Positions 32,360-53,998 are shown, numbered from the stretch's first letter. The stretch: DNA of 64,000 nt from Dendrolimus kikuchii (GCA_019925095.2 CM034406.1:11527388-11591387), one strand, 5' to 3'. Program-made: numbers and translations. The notes: generated by a model from the sequence alone, not told the origin.

Positions 32360-32480
32360 TTTCAGTAAAGCAGGCAAACAAGCCGACGGGCCACCCGATG
32401 GAAAGTGATCGTCGCTTCCAATGAACGTTTCCCACATCAGGGGAATTGCAAACGCGTTGCCGACTTCTTTAAAGTTTATC
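32360..32480 (-). mobile_element. LINE-tail family D fragment, antisense
   Basis: AGCAGGCAAACAAGCCGACGG, CCCGATGGAAAGTGATCGTC and GCAAACGCGTTGCCGAC. Confidence 0.6.
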
Positions 32481-32557
32481 TGGTTAAACTAACGCATCCC
32501 TATGCTTATGTTTATAAGTAGTAAGTTCACCTGATCTTACTACTTAGATTACTGTGA

Positions 32558-33815
32558 GATGCACAAGGGGGCTTCAGAAATAGAAGGGGATGTATGGAAA
32601 AAGTTTTCTCGCTCCGCAATATCGTAGTGAAGCAGCTGGCTATGGGCCGGCAGGTTTTTTGTAGTTTTGTGGATCTAGAGAAAGCATTTGACGGAATTGT
32701 GCGGAAGGACCTCTGGGACATATTGCCTGGATATGGGATTAATGGCCAATTGATGCGTGCTGTGCAGTCCACTTACGAGGACTGTATGGCATGCGTGTGA
32801 GTGGATGGCAGCCTGTCACCCTTTTTTGACGTCAATATTGGCGTCCGGCAGGGCTGCGTGCTGTCGGCTTTGCTGTTCATCCTATACCTGGACGATTGTC
32901 TCCAGAGAATAAGATTGATGGATGTTGGGGTGCGGATGAATGGTTTAGTTGTAAGCACCTTGCTTTATGTGGATGATGCCGTGCTTTTAGCCGAATCGCC
33001 ATCAGAACTGCAAACACTAGTCACAATGATGAAAGATGACTGTCAGGCGAGAGGCTTACATTTGAATGTGAAGAAAACAAAGGTTATGGTGTTTGAAAGA
33101 GAAGAAACCAGAACTAATGCAAGTGTAATGGTCGTTGATGTTATGCTGGAGCAAGTGAATGAGTTTGTATATCTTGGATGTGCTTTTAGCAGGGATGGAA
33201 GTTACACCGCTGATATAGAAAGAAGAGTGAATTTGGGGGATTGTGTGAATGGAGCGTTAGATAAACTTCTAGGCGCTAAGAACCTCAGCCAGAAAGCCCA
33301 GCTTGCCATACACATTGCGGTGCTGGTACCTACGCTCACGTATGGAAGCGAGAGTTGGGTATGGAAGAGAGAGCATGAAAGTAGAGTAAACACGGTCGAG
33401 ATGCGAGCACTGCGCAAAATCTGCGGAGTGACGCTCGCGGACCACGTTCGAAATACCGAAGTAAGAAAGAGAGTTTGGTCTGAAAGAGTGTGTCGGGGTG
33501 AAGGTAAGGAAAGGAATGCTCCGGTGGTTCGGGCATGCAGAAAGAATGCATGATGAAAGAATGACTAAACAGATATACAATGCAAAAGTGGATGGATGCA
33601 GAAGTCGTGGAAGGCCACGACACACCTTCCATGATCAAATTGATCGTGTACTAGCAGAAGGTGATGTCAGGAGCCTTAAGAACAGACGAGCGTGCATGAC
33701 AAGAGTTATAAATTTCAAAGAAGCAGGTGAGGTGTGTGAGAATAAGCCTATATGGCGCTCTGTTGTTCGTGCCTACCCCGTAAGGGAACTGGCGTGAAGT
33801 TATGTATGTATGTAT
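32558..33815 (+). mobile_element. RTE-like LINE, longest copy in window
   Basis: Reads QGGFRNRRGCMEKVFSLRNI, FCSFVDLEKAFDGI, GVRQGCVLSALLFILYLDDC, LLYVDDAVLLAES (catalytic YVDD), FVYLGCAFSRDGSYT and TYGSESWVWKREHESRV, then in the next frame ERMHDERMTKQIYNAKVDGC, GRPRHTFHDQIDRVL and VRAYPVRELA, stop, and an ATGT tail. It lacks the endonuclease and RT start (5'-truncated). One in-frame stop at 32798-32800 and a one-base shift near 33475 make it inactive. It lies in intron 5 of copy 2 and defines the family of the many short fragments. Confidence 0.9.
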
Positions 33816-33874
33816 GTAACATACGAAGTGCAAACACGAAAAAATCGTAATATTTTATTCTAATTCAATTTCAG

Positions 33875-34029
33875 ATGATTTAATTCAAGTCTTGTCAAGT
33901 AAGGAGCATGTAGAACACGTGAAAGAAATGAATAAAGCAAAAACAGATGAGTCAAAGAGAATTTTTGATACGTTTAATGAAAGGTACTTAGGAATGCAGG
34001 GAAGTTTTAGAAATTTACGTATTGACTAA
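33875..34029 (+). pseudogene. Copy 2 exon 6, intact
   Basis: Encodes DDLIQVLSSKEHVEHVKEMN, FNERYLGMQGSFRNLRID and stop. An AATAAA lies about 70 bp downstream (near 34099). Confidence 0.85.
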
Positions 34030-34153
34030 ATCATTGTCACATTTTCAATGATAAATCATGATGGTACTTTATTAAGTTTTATAATAGCTGAGCAATACGA
34101 ATAAATTTATATTACAAAACTGCTTTTTAATTCATTTTCAAATAAAACAGACT

Positions 34154-34712
34154 ACATACATACATAACTTCACGCCAGTTCCCTTGCGAGGTAGGCACGA
34201 ACAACAGAGCGCCATTTAGGCTTATTCTTACACACCTCACTTGGTTCTTTGACATTCATAACTCTTGTCATGCACGCTCGTCTGTTCTTAAGGCTCCTGA
34301 CATCCCCTTCTGCTAGTACACGATCAATTTGATCATGGAAGTTATGTCGTGGCCTTCCACGACTTCTGCATCCATCCACTTTTACATTGTATATCTGTTT
34401 AGTCATTCTTTCGTCATGCATTCTTTCCACATGCCCGAACCACCGGAGCATTCCTTTCCTTACCTTCACCCCGACACTCTCTTTCAGATCAACTCTCTTT
34501 CTTACTTCGGTATTACGAACGCGGTCCGCGAGCGTTACTCCGCAGATTTTGCGCAGTGCTCGCATCTCGACCGCGTTTACTCTACTTTCATGCTCTCTCT
34601 TCCATACCCAACTCTCGCTTCCATACGTGAGCGTAGGTACCAGCACCGCGTTGTGTATGGCAACCTGGGCCTTCTGGCTGAGGTTCTTGTGGATGTAAGA
34701 ATACGATCCTAA
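34154..34712 (-). mobile_element. RTE-like LINE, antisense 5'-truncated copy
   Basis: The minus-strand frame is open for about 190 codons: NLSQKAQVAIHNAVLVPTLT, WVWKREHESRVNAVEMRALR, ESVGVKVRKGMLRWFGHVER, RGRPRHNFHDQIDRVLAEGD and ending ARELA. This copy keeps the frame that is shifted in 32558-33815. The (TACA)n start (inverted tail) follows the polyadenylation region of copy 2 closely. Confidence 0.9.
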
Positions 34713-34944
34713 TTCATGTTTTCTTTTCGTCATTTGGCTACGAAAGCATAGGAAAAATAGGGCAAGTGCTTGACAGTCCACACAAGTCAGTGGGTTTCAT
34801 AGAGATCTTACATGTTTTACATACGTTAATTGGTTTTTATAGTACTGCCATTAGTGGTAGGGCTTGTTAAAAATAAATTACTCTTTAGAGTTCAACAGCC
34901 AATTTTCCTAAGCCTTGGTAAAATAACTATATATTACCGATCAT

Positions 34945-35290
34945 CCTCATCATCCAAGCGTTAAATCCTGATTGTGTTTAGAGCGGTCACTCCGACGCCC
35001 AGGGTCCCCTTTCCTACATTTTCTACTCCACTTCGTGCGGTTTTCAGCATCCTCCGTTTTGATACCATAGGTACACATGTCATCGTTTATAACGTCATGA
35101 CAACATTTCTTGGGCCTTTTCCTTCGACCGGGACCTGGCAGAGGCAGCATGGTTAGACACTTGTTACCAACATAATTAGCCGGTCTCCATAAAACGTGGC
35201 CGTAACAGCGTAAACGACACTCTTCAGTTTGTCTGCTATGGCACGGAGATGAAGACTGCCCCCGCTGCGGGAGTTTCTGACTCGGTCTTT
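34945..35290 (-). mobile_element. LINE (RTE-like type 3) C-terminal fragment, antisense
   Basis: The minus strand reads MLPLPGPGRRKRPKKCCHDV, NDDMCTYGIKTEDAENRTKW, preceded by a segment for TLLRPRFMETG. A related piece lies at 56035-56180 (shared GCCGGTCTCC.TAAAACGTGG). Confidence 0.7.
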
Positions 35291-35662
35291 CCCCTTAACT
35301 ATATTTTTGATATAAGTATATTATATCTGAGAGTTTCAATGGCTCTATACTATTCCTCCTGTCTGATACCTCTATCTCATCATCTATCCCTTCTCTTTAT
35401 ACCATCGTAAAGACTAGCAACACGTTGGATTCACCCTTTTTGTTGCAAATATCTATAGGCGACGGTAGCCATTTTCCATTAAGACAATTATCGATATACT
35501 TATCGATATACCAAAAAGCCGCAAGACTAACACTATCAGTATCTCGTAATATACCAATAAAATATACCCATTTCATACAAATCATACAACTCCTATATAA
35601 ACAGAGTGAGACAACAACACAATTAACGATCACGTGCACAAACGCGATCTGCACTCTCGTCA

Positions 35663-35692
35663 CGGACATATATGTGCTAACATATATGTCCG
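35663..35692. repeat. 12-bp-arm perfect hairpin
   Basis: CGGACATATATG / CATATATGTCCG with a 6-bp loop. The sequence just after (TATATATGGACAT) could extend alternative pairings. Confidence 0.85.
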
Positions 35693-36584
35693 TATATATA
35701 TGGACATAGTGAGCTAAAGGGTTAACTGAGCCTGTCTTTGTCTAAGCTTCGCATTAAAAAATGATTTTTTGTCCTTGTTATATATGCAAGTAAGCAAATT
35801 GGTAGAGAGTTCAACTGATAAATGATTACCAACACTTATGAGGGGCATCTGCAAAACTAACAAAGATGACGCATTGCTAACCTCGTTAGGACTTTAAGAA
35901 TATTTTTATTCCTCTTTTGAAGCGTCCTATATTATCTGGGCAAAGCTGCTTAATATAGATGGCAGGCACTTTTTCGAAGACTAAAACTTAGTATGATAGG
36001 GTCGCTGAATCTCCACATTTTGGGATTATTCTTATTATTACAGAGAAACAGTTCACTACTATCTTATATTGTATTAAAATACTCGGATATGCCCTTTGCC
36101 TTTATTTTATATAATAAGTGTGCTATTTTTTTATTCTGACAATCCTGCGCGATTTTTCCAGGGGGCGGTTTGAAGTTGTTCGGGTATAAAATTAGCTTAT
36201 TCCGACACTGTTTCCATTAAAACGATAGCTTACATTCCTTTTAAATGTTGAGATATTTTGTGTCCCGAGAATCCCGCGGGAATCTGAAGTCAACCGTGCA
36301 CGAAGTCTCAGTCATATCCTAGTTATATATAGATCTCAAATAAAATCATGTTAATTAAATCTTTGATAAGTAGGTGAACGTTGGAATTCTTCACTTTGAA
36401 AAAACCGAGACCTACTTGGTCGACTTATTTATTTTTCCTTGGAATAATAAATAAATGTAGTTTTGCTTTAATTAGTGTTAAAGTGTTGTCCAGTAAGTAC
36501 GTCAGGTAAGTTTGGTAGTAGTTTTAGTTAAGAAAAAGTTACTTTTTTTATAATTATATATGTGTGTGTATGTATGTGTGTATG

Positions 36585-36590
<6 letters not shown>

Positions 36591-36667
<77 letters not shown>
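36591..36667. repeat. (TA)n microsatellite
   Basis: About 38 TA units, preceded by (TGTA)n units from 36561. Confidence 0.95.
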
Positions 36668-36670
<3 letters not shown>

Positions 36671-37350
36671 TGTGAATTTTTTAGATTACTTTTTTCGGTC
36701 CGGAACTGAAAAAAAATCATAAAAGCTACAGGCCTTAATATTCATTTTAAGTACTTTCCCTGAGCTTGAACAGATTTTCCATATAAAATACACGTAAATC
36801 AAGTTTTTTTGTGTTTCTATAACTCAACCGAATTTTATGCATCACACCGGGTTTGGACGCGATTAATCACAATTAAAAACTCTACAATAGTGTCTACTGC
36901 ATCAAAAATGTAACTTGTCACTGAAGTTGATTTTTACCTAAAATTCTAGTATTTTTTTCTGTTATTTCCGAAGCAATGAACTTACAAAAAAATGCAAATA
37001 GAAAATTTGTTAAAAATTTAATTGCCTACTAAAAAAGTCTCTTAGACCTAATTGCTTACATCAATATTTTATTGGATATTTAATTTAAACTTAATAGTGG
37101 TATATATTTTTTGTGGTATATCGAATAAAAAATTTAAGTTAGGTACTGATAGTCTTTGTAAAAAATGTACACCGTGTACCATAAATTTATTTTAAAATAA
37201 TTTCTCTAATTTATCAAATCTTAGCTATATACATAATTATATATTATTTTGATATCTAGTAATATAATATTGCATAGCATATTAACATACTAAACATAAT
37301 TTTAATTATGTGTACCTGTCACGAAAATCTCTCAAAATAATACATATAAC
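36668..37350. other. No gene recognised
   Basis: AT-rich DNA without coding potential or named repeats. Confidence 0.5.
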
Positions 37351-37361
37351 GTATTGATTAA

Positions 37362-37476
37362 GTTATGAATGTCAAAGAAGCAAGTGAGGTGTGTAAGAAT
37401 AAGCCTAAATGGCGCTCTGTTGTTAGTGCCTACCCCGCAAGGGAACTGGTGTGAAGTTATGTATGTATGTATGTAT
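37362..37476 (+). mobile_element. RTE-like LINE 115-bp fragment with 11-bp TSD
   Basis: GTTATGAATGTCAAAGAAGC through the ATGT tail. GTATTGATTAA is duplicated at 37351-37361 and 37477-37487. Confidence 0.95.
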
Positions 37477-37646
37477 GTATTGATTAAAGATATTAAATTA
37501 ACCTAAAAAAAAATAGAATTGAATATTAAAAATCTTGTAAGTTACACATAAATTAATATAAACTATGTATCAAATTGCTGCCAGAGAGAAGCATACTCCA
37601 TTATAATTAATGTATACAACACAATTATTATTTGTATTTCTTTTAA

Positions 37647-38185
37647 GACCACGGGTCATAAAAATGGCCCGGACACTTGGAGGGCTTGCTTGGGGCCATG
37701 GGAAGGCCTACACGTAGAGGCCCCTTGACAAATTTAATGTAAATGTGGTGTGAAACTCACCGGCGATTATTCCTGTCTACGCCATATAATAATAAATATG
37801 CACCCAGGGACAAGCCCCGGCCAGTGTAGGACTATTATGAGAAATGAGGACAAAAAGTACCGGGCTATTGGGGTGAACTACTGGTGGTACTGGAGGTCTG
37901 GGAATATGGAGACTATGACGACTGCCCGTCGCAATGTTCAGGGAACATGGAAAAATGGGCAGACGGTGACTCGCCACTCCCTGCATGGGCCCCAAAAAAT
38001 GCCATAGAAGGCAGGGGCAACATGGGTGTGAGTGGCTAAGTGGTGTAGAGAGGTGGGGTGCAGGTTCACCGAAGCTAATTCTGACGCGATGCCATTTATC
38101 ACTTCCATCCCTGGAGCTTGAGTCTTAGCTCTAGCGATCGCCACTCGCTTGCATTGGCCCCCGGAGTCAGGTGCGAGATGTGCGT
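37647..38185 (-). repeat. Interspersed repeat family B, antisense copy 3
   Basis: Starts ACCACGGGTCATAAAAATGG and ends near GTGCGAGATGTGCGTGG. Matches the two plus-orientation copies over most of their length, with a few indels. Confidence 0.8.
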
Positions 38186-38242
38186 GGGTCGACATAATAT
38201 ATTATTAACATTTATTATTTTGAGGACAAAATTATACAATAC

Positions 38243-38455
38243 TAGCGGTGTGGACTCCTGCCCAGAAAAAATAAAAATCTAGAACCCAATTCCACCGCCA
38301 CCTATAGGATCCCTAATTTTTTTGTGGCCTATATTAATCGGGGATAATATAGCAATCAAATGGCGAAAGAATTTTGAAATCGGTCCAGTAGTTTTTGAAT
38401 TTATTCGTTACAAACATATCAAAATAAAAAACTTTCCTCTTTACAATATTTGTAT
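38243..38455 (-). repeat. CTAG-type repeat relic
   Basis: CTAGCGGTGTGGACTCCTGC, AAATCTAGAACCCAATTCCA and CGGTCCAGTAGTTTTTGAAT. Same loose family as 12184-12490. Confidence 0.5.
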
Positions 38456-38561
38456 AGATTAGCCTATATTTAGTCTAGAGCTTGATAAGTGGCATGGAGA
38501 ACTAATAATAGATGGAAGATGTAACAAATTATTGCTCACCAAAATATCAGACACGATACAT

Positions 38562-38570
<9 letters not shown>

Positions 38571-38604
<34 letters not shown>

Positions 38605-38678
38605 CAAATTGATCGTGTGCTAGCAGAAGGTGATGTCAGGAGCCTTAAGAACAGACGAGCCTGCATGACAAGAGTCCC
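38571..38678 (+). mobile_element. (TA)n plus RTE-like LINE slice
   Basis: TA units to about 38600, then TGATCAAATTGATCGTG through CCTGCATGACAAGAGT. The family's 3' end is absent here. Confidence 0.75.
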
Positions 38679-38679
38679 C

Positions 38680-39286
38680 TAAATGGCTCGCGTGGTACAT
38701 AGCGTCATATTATATAACCTATGATACTCCTTGTTAACGTAGCTTTTCAACAGTAAAATAATTTTTATAATCGGTTTAGTAGATCCAGAGATTACTTCCT
38801 ACAAAGTCAGACTCACACACTTTACTTTTTTATAATATTAGTATAGACACAGTATATTTATATAAATGTTTTATAAGACTATTTATGATGCTGTAATTGA
38901 ACACCAATCAAGTAGGCTCGCCACACAGGCTCTATAAGAAGATCTAATGTGTGGGGGGGGTTTACGGTCTTGTTTGCGACAGTCCTGACAAACACCGTTA
39001 ATCATGTTTAAACGTGTTAAACAATTTGACCCACGTCTAAAGTTAGTTATTGTAGTAGAAAATATTTTATATTAATAATCTATAGACACAATTTAACTAA
39101 AATTGTGTATAAAAAATAGTAAAAAAAAACAAGTAATACTTTTATTAATCTCTTCATGCGTGCAAGTTTATTTAAGTGTTTTTTACGTGACCTTCCACCA
39201 ATATATCTCCAAATTGACCTTGGTAAGTACGTCGCGGTCTACCAGCACCAATGCTACCATTCACTTTAGTATTATATAGGTACCTA
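38680..39286. other. No gene recognised
   Basis: AT-rich DNA with an eight-G run near 38953. No element or coding frame named. Confidence 0.4.
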
Positions 39287-39572
39287 CTAGAGATTGACCC
39301 ACGGCGCAGTAAACTCTAGTTACATTTATATCGATTTTCAGCTAAATCGGTTCAGTAGTTTTTCGGTAAAAGCATAACAAACAAACAGACAAATATATTT
39401 TTATCGCGGAAACTCTCCCATTTTTCGGGATAAAAAGTATCCTATGTTCATCCTCGGCATCGAAACCACTCGTATATAAATATTTAGTTTCAGCCAAATT
39501 GGTCCAGTAGTTTTTCCGTGAAAACGGAACAGACAGACAGAGTTACTTTCGCACTTATAATATTAATAGGGA
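39287..39572 (-). mobile_element. Helitron-like element, antisense short copy
   Basis: Inverted ends of 7912-9014: CTAGAGATTGACCCACGGCG at the low side and ATAATATTAATAGGGA at the high side. Inserted between A and T in its own orientation. The interior holds CCAGTAGTTTTTCCGTGAAA and only two to three GACA units. Confidence 0.65.
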
Positions 39573-39599
39573 TAGGGATAATCTATATATTATAAAATT

Positions 39600-40595
39600 C
39601 TAAGCATGCCGTGTCTGTGCCTACATCAATGCTATTTAAAAAACAACTGGCATAGACTATATAAGTGATGGAGAACAGGATGCATTTTTTTTTTGATTTC
39701 TAGTCTATTTGTTCAGGATTCACATGAAAACTACGGTGCCGATGCGGTTTTCACCAATCGACAGCTAATTCCTGGACTTAAGCTCTGCGCTACATATTGT
39801 CTTATAAATCTCGCGGTTTTTTTCTGGGAATTATTTAAAATGACGAAATTAAAAAAAAATACGCATTCCAATGTGATTTTTTTTACAGATTAATAGCAAA
39901 TTTAATGTAATAAAATGTGTGATATTTTTAGTGTCGGGAATATTCCCATGAGTAGTTTGAAGTTATTCGGATGCATAAAATTTGCTTATTCCGATATAGC
40001 TTTCACTAAAGCGATACATTATTGTATAACTGCTGCGGTGCTTTGTGCCCCGGGAATCATGTGGGAATTTCAAGTGAAGCGTGAACGAAGTCGCGGGCAT
40101 ATTCCAGTTTGAATATAAAATAGAACTAATAATATTTAAAATCATCTATAGGTATATACAAAAATTGTTGTCATAATGTTTGACCGCGATGAAAACCTTT
40201 TTTCATTTTGCTTGATTTATTCCAACTTAGGACATAGCATAAGCTTAATTTTAATTTATATTAAAAAATATTGCAACTTTTTTTACACCGAGAGAGGTCG
40301 GCAAGTATGAGTTCTGCTGTCGATTAAGTTACATAAACATCAAATAGATGACGCCATATTTTAAGTCTCACCCTTTCTTTCATCATTGGAATCGGTAGGT
40401 GGCGCTGGGATCTGGTTCTAGAATCCTTCTAATTTAGATCGATTTTGATGATTTTATTTTTGTGTGTTTGAGTGGATCTCCGAATGGTTTAGATCCACAA
40501 TTGGAACTGGTACGTGGAACTAGATTCGGCTTCTAGTTTTTATTTTTTCAGGGCAGGACAACGTTTGACCCACCAGTATCTTATACATTTGCCAG
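39600..40595. repeat. Mosaic of decayed interspersed repeats
   Basis: 39600-39730 (CTAAGCATGCCGTGTCTGTG, AGACTATATAAGTGATGGAGAA) resembles 61600-61700. 39915-40110 (TTGAAGTTATTCGGATGCAT, CGGGAATCATGTGGGAATTT) resembles 36155-36310 and, inverted, 40870-41045. 40380-40560 carries the GGTGGCGCTGG / GTGTTTGAGTGGATC motifs of 62100-62280. No gene. Confidence 0.5.
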
Positions 40596-40826
40596 GATTG
40601 CCAGGTGGTAGGGCATTTGGCCGACTGGATGGCTACCACCCCTGGTCTAAAGTATGCCGCCATAACAACCTTGAGTGTTGTGTTCCGGCATTAGTGACCA
40701 GGTTCCAGTTTCCCTTAAGAGAGCAGCAGCGCATTTGTAGCAACTTTGGTGTTGCAAATGTCCATAGGCGATGGTAACCGCTTTCCATCAAGTGGGCCGT
40801 CTGCCTGTCTGCTGATCTCCTGCAAT
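40596..40826 (+). mobile_element. SINE-like family C, 5'-truncated copy
   Basis: Begins at CCAGGTGGTAGGGCATTTGG and runs to TGATCTCCTGCAATAAAAAA with a poly(A) end. Confidence 0.85.
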
Positions 40827-41324
40827 AAAAAAAAAATAAAAAACAAATTACTAGGATTTGCCTGTAACTTCATCAAAGCTCGACTTGAAATTCCCGCGGG
40901 ATTCCCGTCACCCAAAATAACACAGCATTTAAAAACGAATGTATGCTATCGTTTTAGTGAAAAATGTGCCGAAATAAGGAAATCTTTACACCCGAACAAC
41001 TACAAACCGCTTCTGGAAAAATTTCCGCGGGATTCCCGGGATAAAATATGACCCATTTTATTACATAAAATTTGCTATCAATCAAAAAATCGCATTGGTA
41101 TTCAGGATGAAAGTTGCGCTGAATTTAAGTCTAAGAATTTGTTGTCGATAAGCGAAAACCGCATCGAAATCGGTCCAGTAGTTTTTACGTGAATCGCGAA
41201 TAAACAGACAAACAGACAAGAAATCCAAAAAATATTGCATCGCGTTCTCCGTCGTTTATATATAGTAATCCAGTTTTTTTAATAGCTTCAATGTACACGG
41301 CATATTTAGAGTTTTATCTATTTA

Positions 41325-41770
41325 TATATATAAAAATGCTGTTGTTCGTTAGTCTCGCTAAAACTCGAGAACGGCTGAACTGATTTGGCTAATTTTGGTT
41401 TTGAATTGTTTGCGGATCCAGGGAAGGTTAAAAAGGTGAGTAAATATTTAAAAAATGCCTGAAATATAGTAAAAACAACAATTTCGATTTCCCTTACAAA
41501 CTATTCCTACCTGTCAAACATTAATTGGTGTTCGTCCCGTCGCGGTCGTTTAGAAATCAATCAAATTAAAAATTCGTTCAGAAATCAAATTAAATTTAAA
41601 AGTGTTTTTTTTTACATTTTTGTTTTGTTTTGAATGTCAAACGTTTGATGTTCGTTCCGGTTAAGTTTTAACCACATTTTTTACTAAAGTTGAAACAGTC
41701 TGCAATTATCATTCAGCTTTTTTATTTATTGACTCTGAGGCGGTACGAAGTTTGGCGGATCAGCTAGTAA
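41325..41770 (+). mobile_element. Helitron-like / CTAG-ended element
   Basis: ATATATAAAAATGCTGTTGT, TTAGTCTCGCTAAAACTCGA, then GAGGCGGTACGAAGTTTGGC and an end at GATCAGCTAGTAAT. It resembles a very common lepidopteran repeat. It ends about 115 bp before the start codon of copy 3. Confidence 0.6.
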
Positions 41771-41808
41771 TATTATAGATATAAATGTACCTGTAGTTTA
41801 TGTTTTCA

Positions 41809-41886
41809 GGTTGAAAATTAAAAAGTAGAACACAATTCTTTAGTCTTCTATATTTCGTCTGTACAGTTTAATCTGAAATATTAAAA
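41809..41886 (+). promoter_or_regulatory. Probable 5' UTR with upstream splice acceptor
   Basis: TTTATGTTTTCAG|GTTG (acceptor near 41808) precedes a stop-free leader to AAAAATGG at 41884-41891. The ATG has A at -3 and G at +4, a good initiation context. Suggests a 5' non-coding exon upstream; inference only. Confidence 0.35.
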
Positions 41887-51729
<9,843 letters not shown>

Positions 51730-52183
51730 AGACGTTGTTAGGGTTTCAAAGATATTTTGGGGAAATCGACACCCTTAGTAAAATCATTTCCGTTTATCTG
51801 TCTTTGCATGTCATTCATTTAACTTACCATGGAGAATATTTTGTAAGAAAGTGATTTATTTATACAGTTGTGGTCATATAATTAAGAATGATTTGAAGTT
51901 CTAGAAGTTTTTTTTATTTAAATCGTGTCATACACAGAGATGTGTACCTTCTGAGAAGCAACTAGTTATGTTACAAAATAGCCACATTAATAGAGCAACG
52001 TGGCTTAGGAATAAAGAATAAAATCGCTAACTATTTTTTTTTCACATTTTATTTATTTTACCAAAGTAACACATTCAAATAGTACTGAAGTTGGACAAAT
52101 AATTAAGAACGATTTATTAAACTGCTTCGATTTGTTACTGTTTGTATAATTTTCGCACCATTTAGTGCTGCAAAAGATTAAAA

Positions 52184-53815
52184 GTGATTGCTTCTTATGA
52201 AAAAACAATGGGAAAAAATAAAAGTGGTGATAAATCTACAAGGGAAGTAATAATAAAACTTTGCCGGAAGAATTGGTCTTATAAAAAGATAGCCGACCCT
52301 CTGCAATGTTCAAAAACGATAGGTTTCCACGCTGTAAAGCATTTTGCTACGCATCAAACTACTTCGAATGTTCCACGTGTACCTAAACAGAGAAAAACAA
52401 CTCCTCGAGATGGCCGAAATATCGTTAGTATGGCAAAACAAAATCCTTTTAAAGGGTCCAATGAGCTGAGAAAAGAATATTTTGGTGATAACAACCCTTC
52501 AGCAATCTCAGCATGCACTATTCGAAGACGTTTGGTAGAAAAAGAATTGCACGGTAGGATAGCAAGAAAGGTACCCACCCATGTTGAAACTTTGCCACAG
52601 GCAAGCCCGGCTTGCATTTGCGAGTAAGTATAAAAACTGGACTGTGCGACAGTGGAAAAATGTACTTTTTCTGACAAGACCAAAGTAAACAGAGTATATT
52701 CTGATGGAAAACGATATGTACAACGTCCCACGAATACAGCATTCGACTCTAAGTACAGGAAAGTTACATTAAAGCACGGTGGTGGAAATGTGAAAATTTG
52801 TGGGTGCTTTTCTGGACATGGTGTTGGACTTGTAAAGTTGATAGAAGGTAACATAGATCAGTTTCTAACAAAGGTGAGGCAGTACTTCACAACACTTCAG
52901 TTGCTGAATCTCTATCAAGCACAAGTGCGGTCTTGCATGGAGTACTGCTCTCATCTTTGGGATGGCTCAGCTAAATACCAGTTAGAGACACTCGATTCAA
53001 TAGAGAAAAGAGCTAGGAAAATGATAGGCAATAATCAACTATTCGACGAGAGGCTTCAGAGCCTAAGTCATCGACGTAAGGTCGCCAGTTTGTCGGTATT
53101 CTATAGGATACACTTCGGGGAGTGTGCCACGGAATTACATGAATTGGTTCCTCCCTCACCATTCTACCACTAGACAAGCAAACGTACGCACTCACGCCAC
53201 CGATATATGGTGGAAATACCAACGAAGCGGACGAAACGCTATGCTTCCTCTTTCATCATACGCACCGCTGAAGAGTGGAACTCTTTACCGTCGTCTGTTT
53301 TTCCTGAAAAATATAATCTAGGTGTCTTTAAGTCTCGCGTGAACAGGTATCTTCTAGGTAAGCGTGCTCCACCTTAGACTGCATTTCCGCCTGACATCAG
53401 GTGCAATGTCAGTCAAACGCGAACCTATTCAATTTAAAAAAAAAAGTTCCAATACAAAAACATACTGGAAGAAACAATGTTACCTTATGCTGAAGACGTT
53501 CTACCGGTTATTTGGACATTCCAGCATAACAATGATCCAAAGCACACTGCACGCACCGTAAAGGAATTTCTTACAGCGCAATCAGTTTATGTCTTAAACT
53601 AGCCAGCTAACAACCCAGATCTAAACCCAATAGAGAATCTGTGGTTCGAAATAAAGAAAAAGGTTTCAAATACACAGTGTGGGAATTTAAGAGAGCTGTA
53701 CGACGTTTTTAGAAGAATGGAACTCTATTTCTCTTGCGAAATGTCAAAAATTAATACAGTCAATGCCTCGCCGGTGTAAAGCAGTAATTAAAAGCCGTGG
53801 ATATGCTATTAACTA
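52184..53815 (+). pseudogene. Tc1-like transposase, frameshifted and interrupted
   Basis: The N-terminal part (52184-52624) has MGKNKSGDKSTREVIIKLCR and NWSYKKIADPLQCS, the paired-type helix-turn-helix, and SACTIRRRLVEKELHGR. A one-base shift near 52580 moves the frame to WTVRQWKNVLFSDKTKVNRV (first catalytic Asp). After the LINE insertion (52862-53447) the frame resumes with TFQHNNDPKHTARTVKEFL (second Asp) and NNPDLNPIENLWFEIKKKV (Glu), the DD34E-type triad with a slightly short spacing. An in-frame TAG precedes PANNPDLNP. Not functional. Confidence 0.85.
52862..53447 (+). mobile_element. Jockey/CR1-like LINE tail inserted in the transposase
   Basis: Reads KVRQYFTTLQLLNLYQAQVR, MEYCSHLWDGSAKYQLETLD, FDERLQSLSHRRKVASLSVF and later WNSLP-like [10 protein letters not shown] remnants, then poly(A) at about 53431-53446. 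The C-terminal sequence resembles the minus-strand LINE at 16.6-18.7 kb. It splits the transposase between the first and second catalytic Asp. Confidence 0.8.
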
Positions 53816-53998
53816 TTAATTTTAGTTAAAAATGTATTAAATTGCTTTTTAAATTTCTCGCGCTACAAATTATTGTGATTTTTTAAATGTGAGTGTCACA
53901 CAAAACGATTCCCGAGCAGTTTAATAAATCGTTCTTAATTATTTGTCCAGCTTCAGTACTATTTGAATGTGTTACTTCGGTAAAATAAATAAATAAAT

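Larger units (their letters stand above)
24268..34029 (+). pseudogene. CRAL-TRIO gene copy 2, apparently broken
   Basis: Five exon-like blocks align with exons 2-6 of copies 1 and 3: 24268-24425, 28011-28128, 28594-28728, 30067-30281 and 33875-34029. Three defects are visible. Exon 2 reaches its GGG|GTAAAG donor one base too late, 158 rather than 157 nt, breaking the frame into exon 3. Exon 3 has TA where the donor GT should be (after 28128), and the next usable GTAAGT would add 17 nt. Exon 5 has one extra base in a T-run near 30157 (215 rather than 214 nt), giving a TGA soon after. No exon 1 is visible between copy 1 and 24268. Exons 4 and 6 are clean. If the bases are correct, this is a recent pseudogene. 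Sequencing errors in homopolymers could explain two of the three defects but not the lost donor. Confidence 0.8.
51865..53993 (+). mobile_element. Tc1-like transposon, IR/DR type, right end lost
   Basis: The left end starts TA|CAGTTGTGGTCATATAATTA (outer direct repeat). An inner repeat GTTGGACAAATAATTAAGAA lies at about 52091. The inverse of the inner repeat is at 53916-53993 (GCAGTTTAATAAATCGTTCT...), pairing over about 75 bp with 52048-52125. The matching outer right repeat is absent: the element stops at about 53993, where a CRAL-TRIO exon tail begins. The transposase is broken and a LINE is inserted. Confidence 0.85.
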
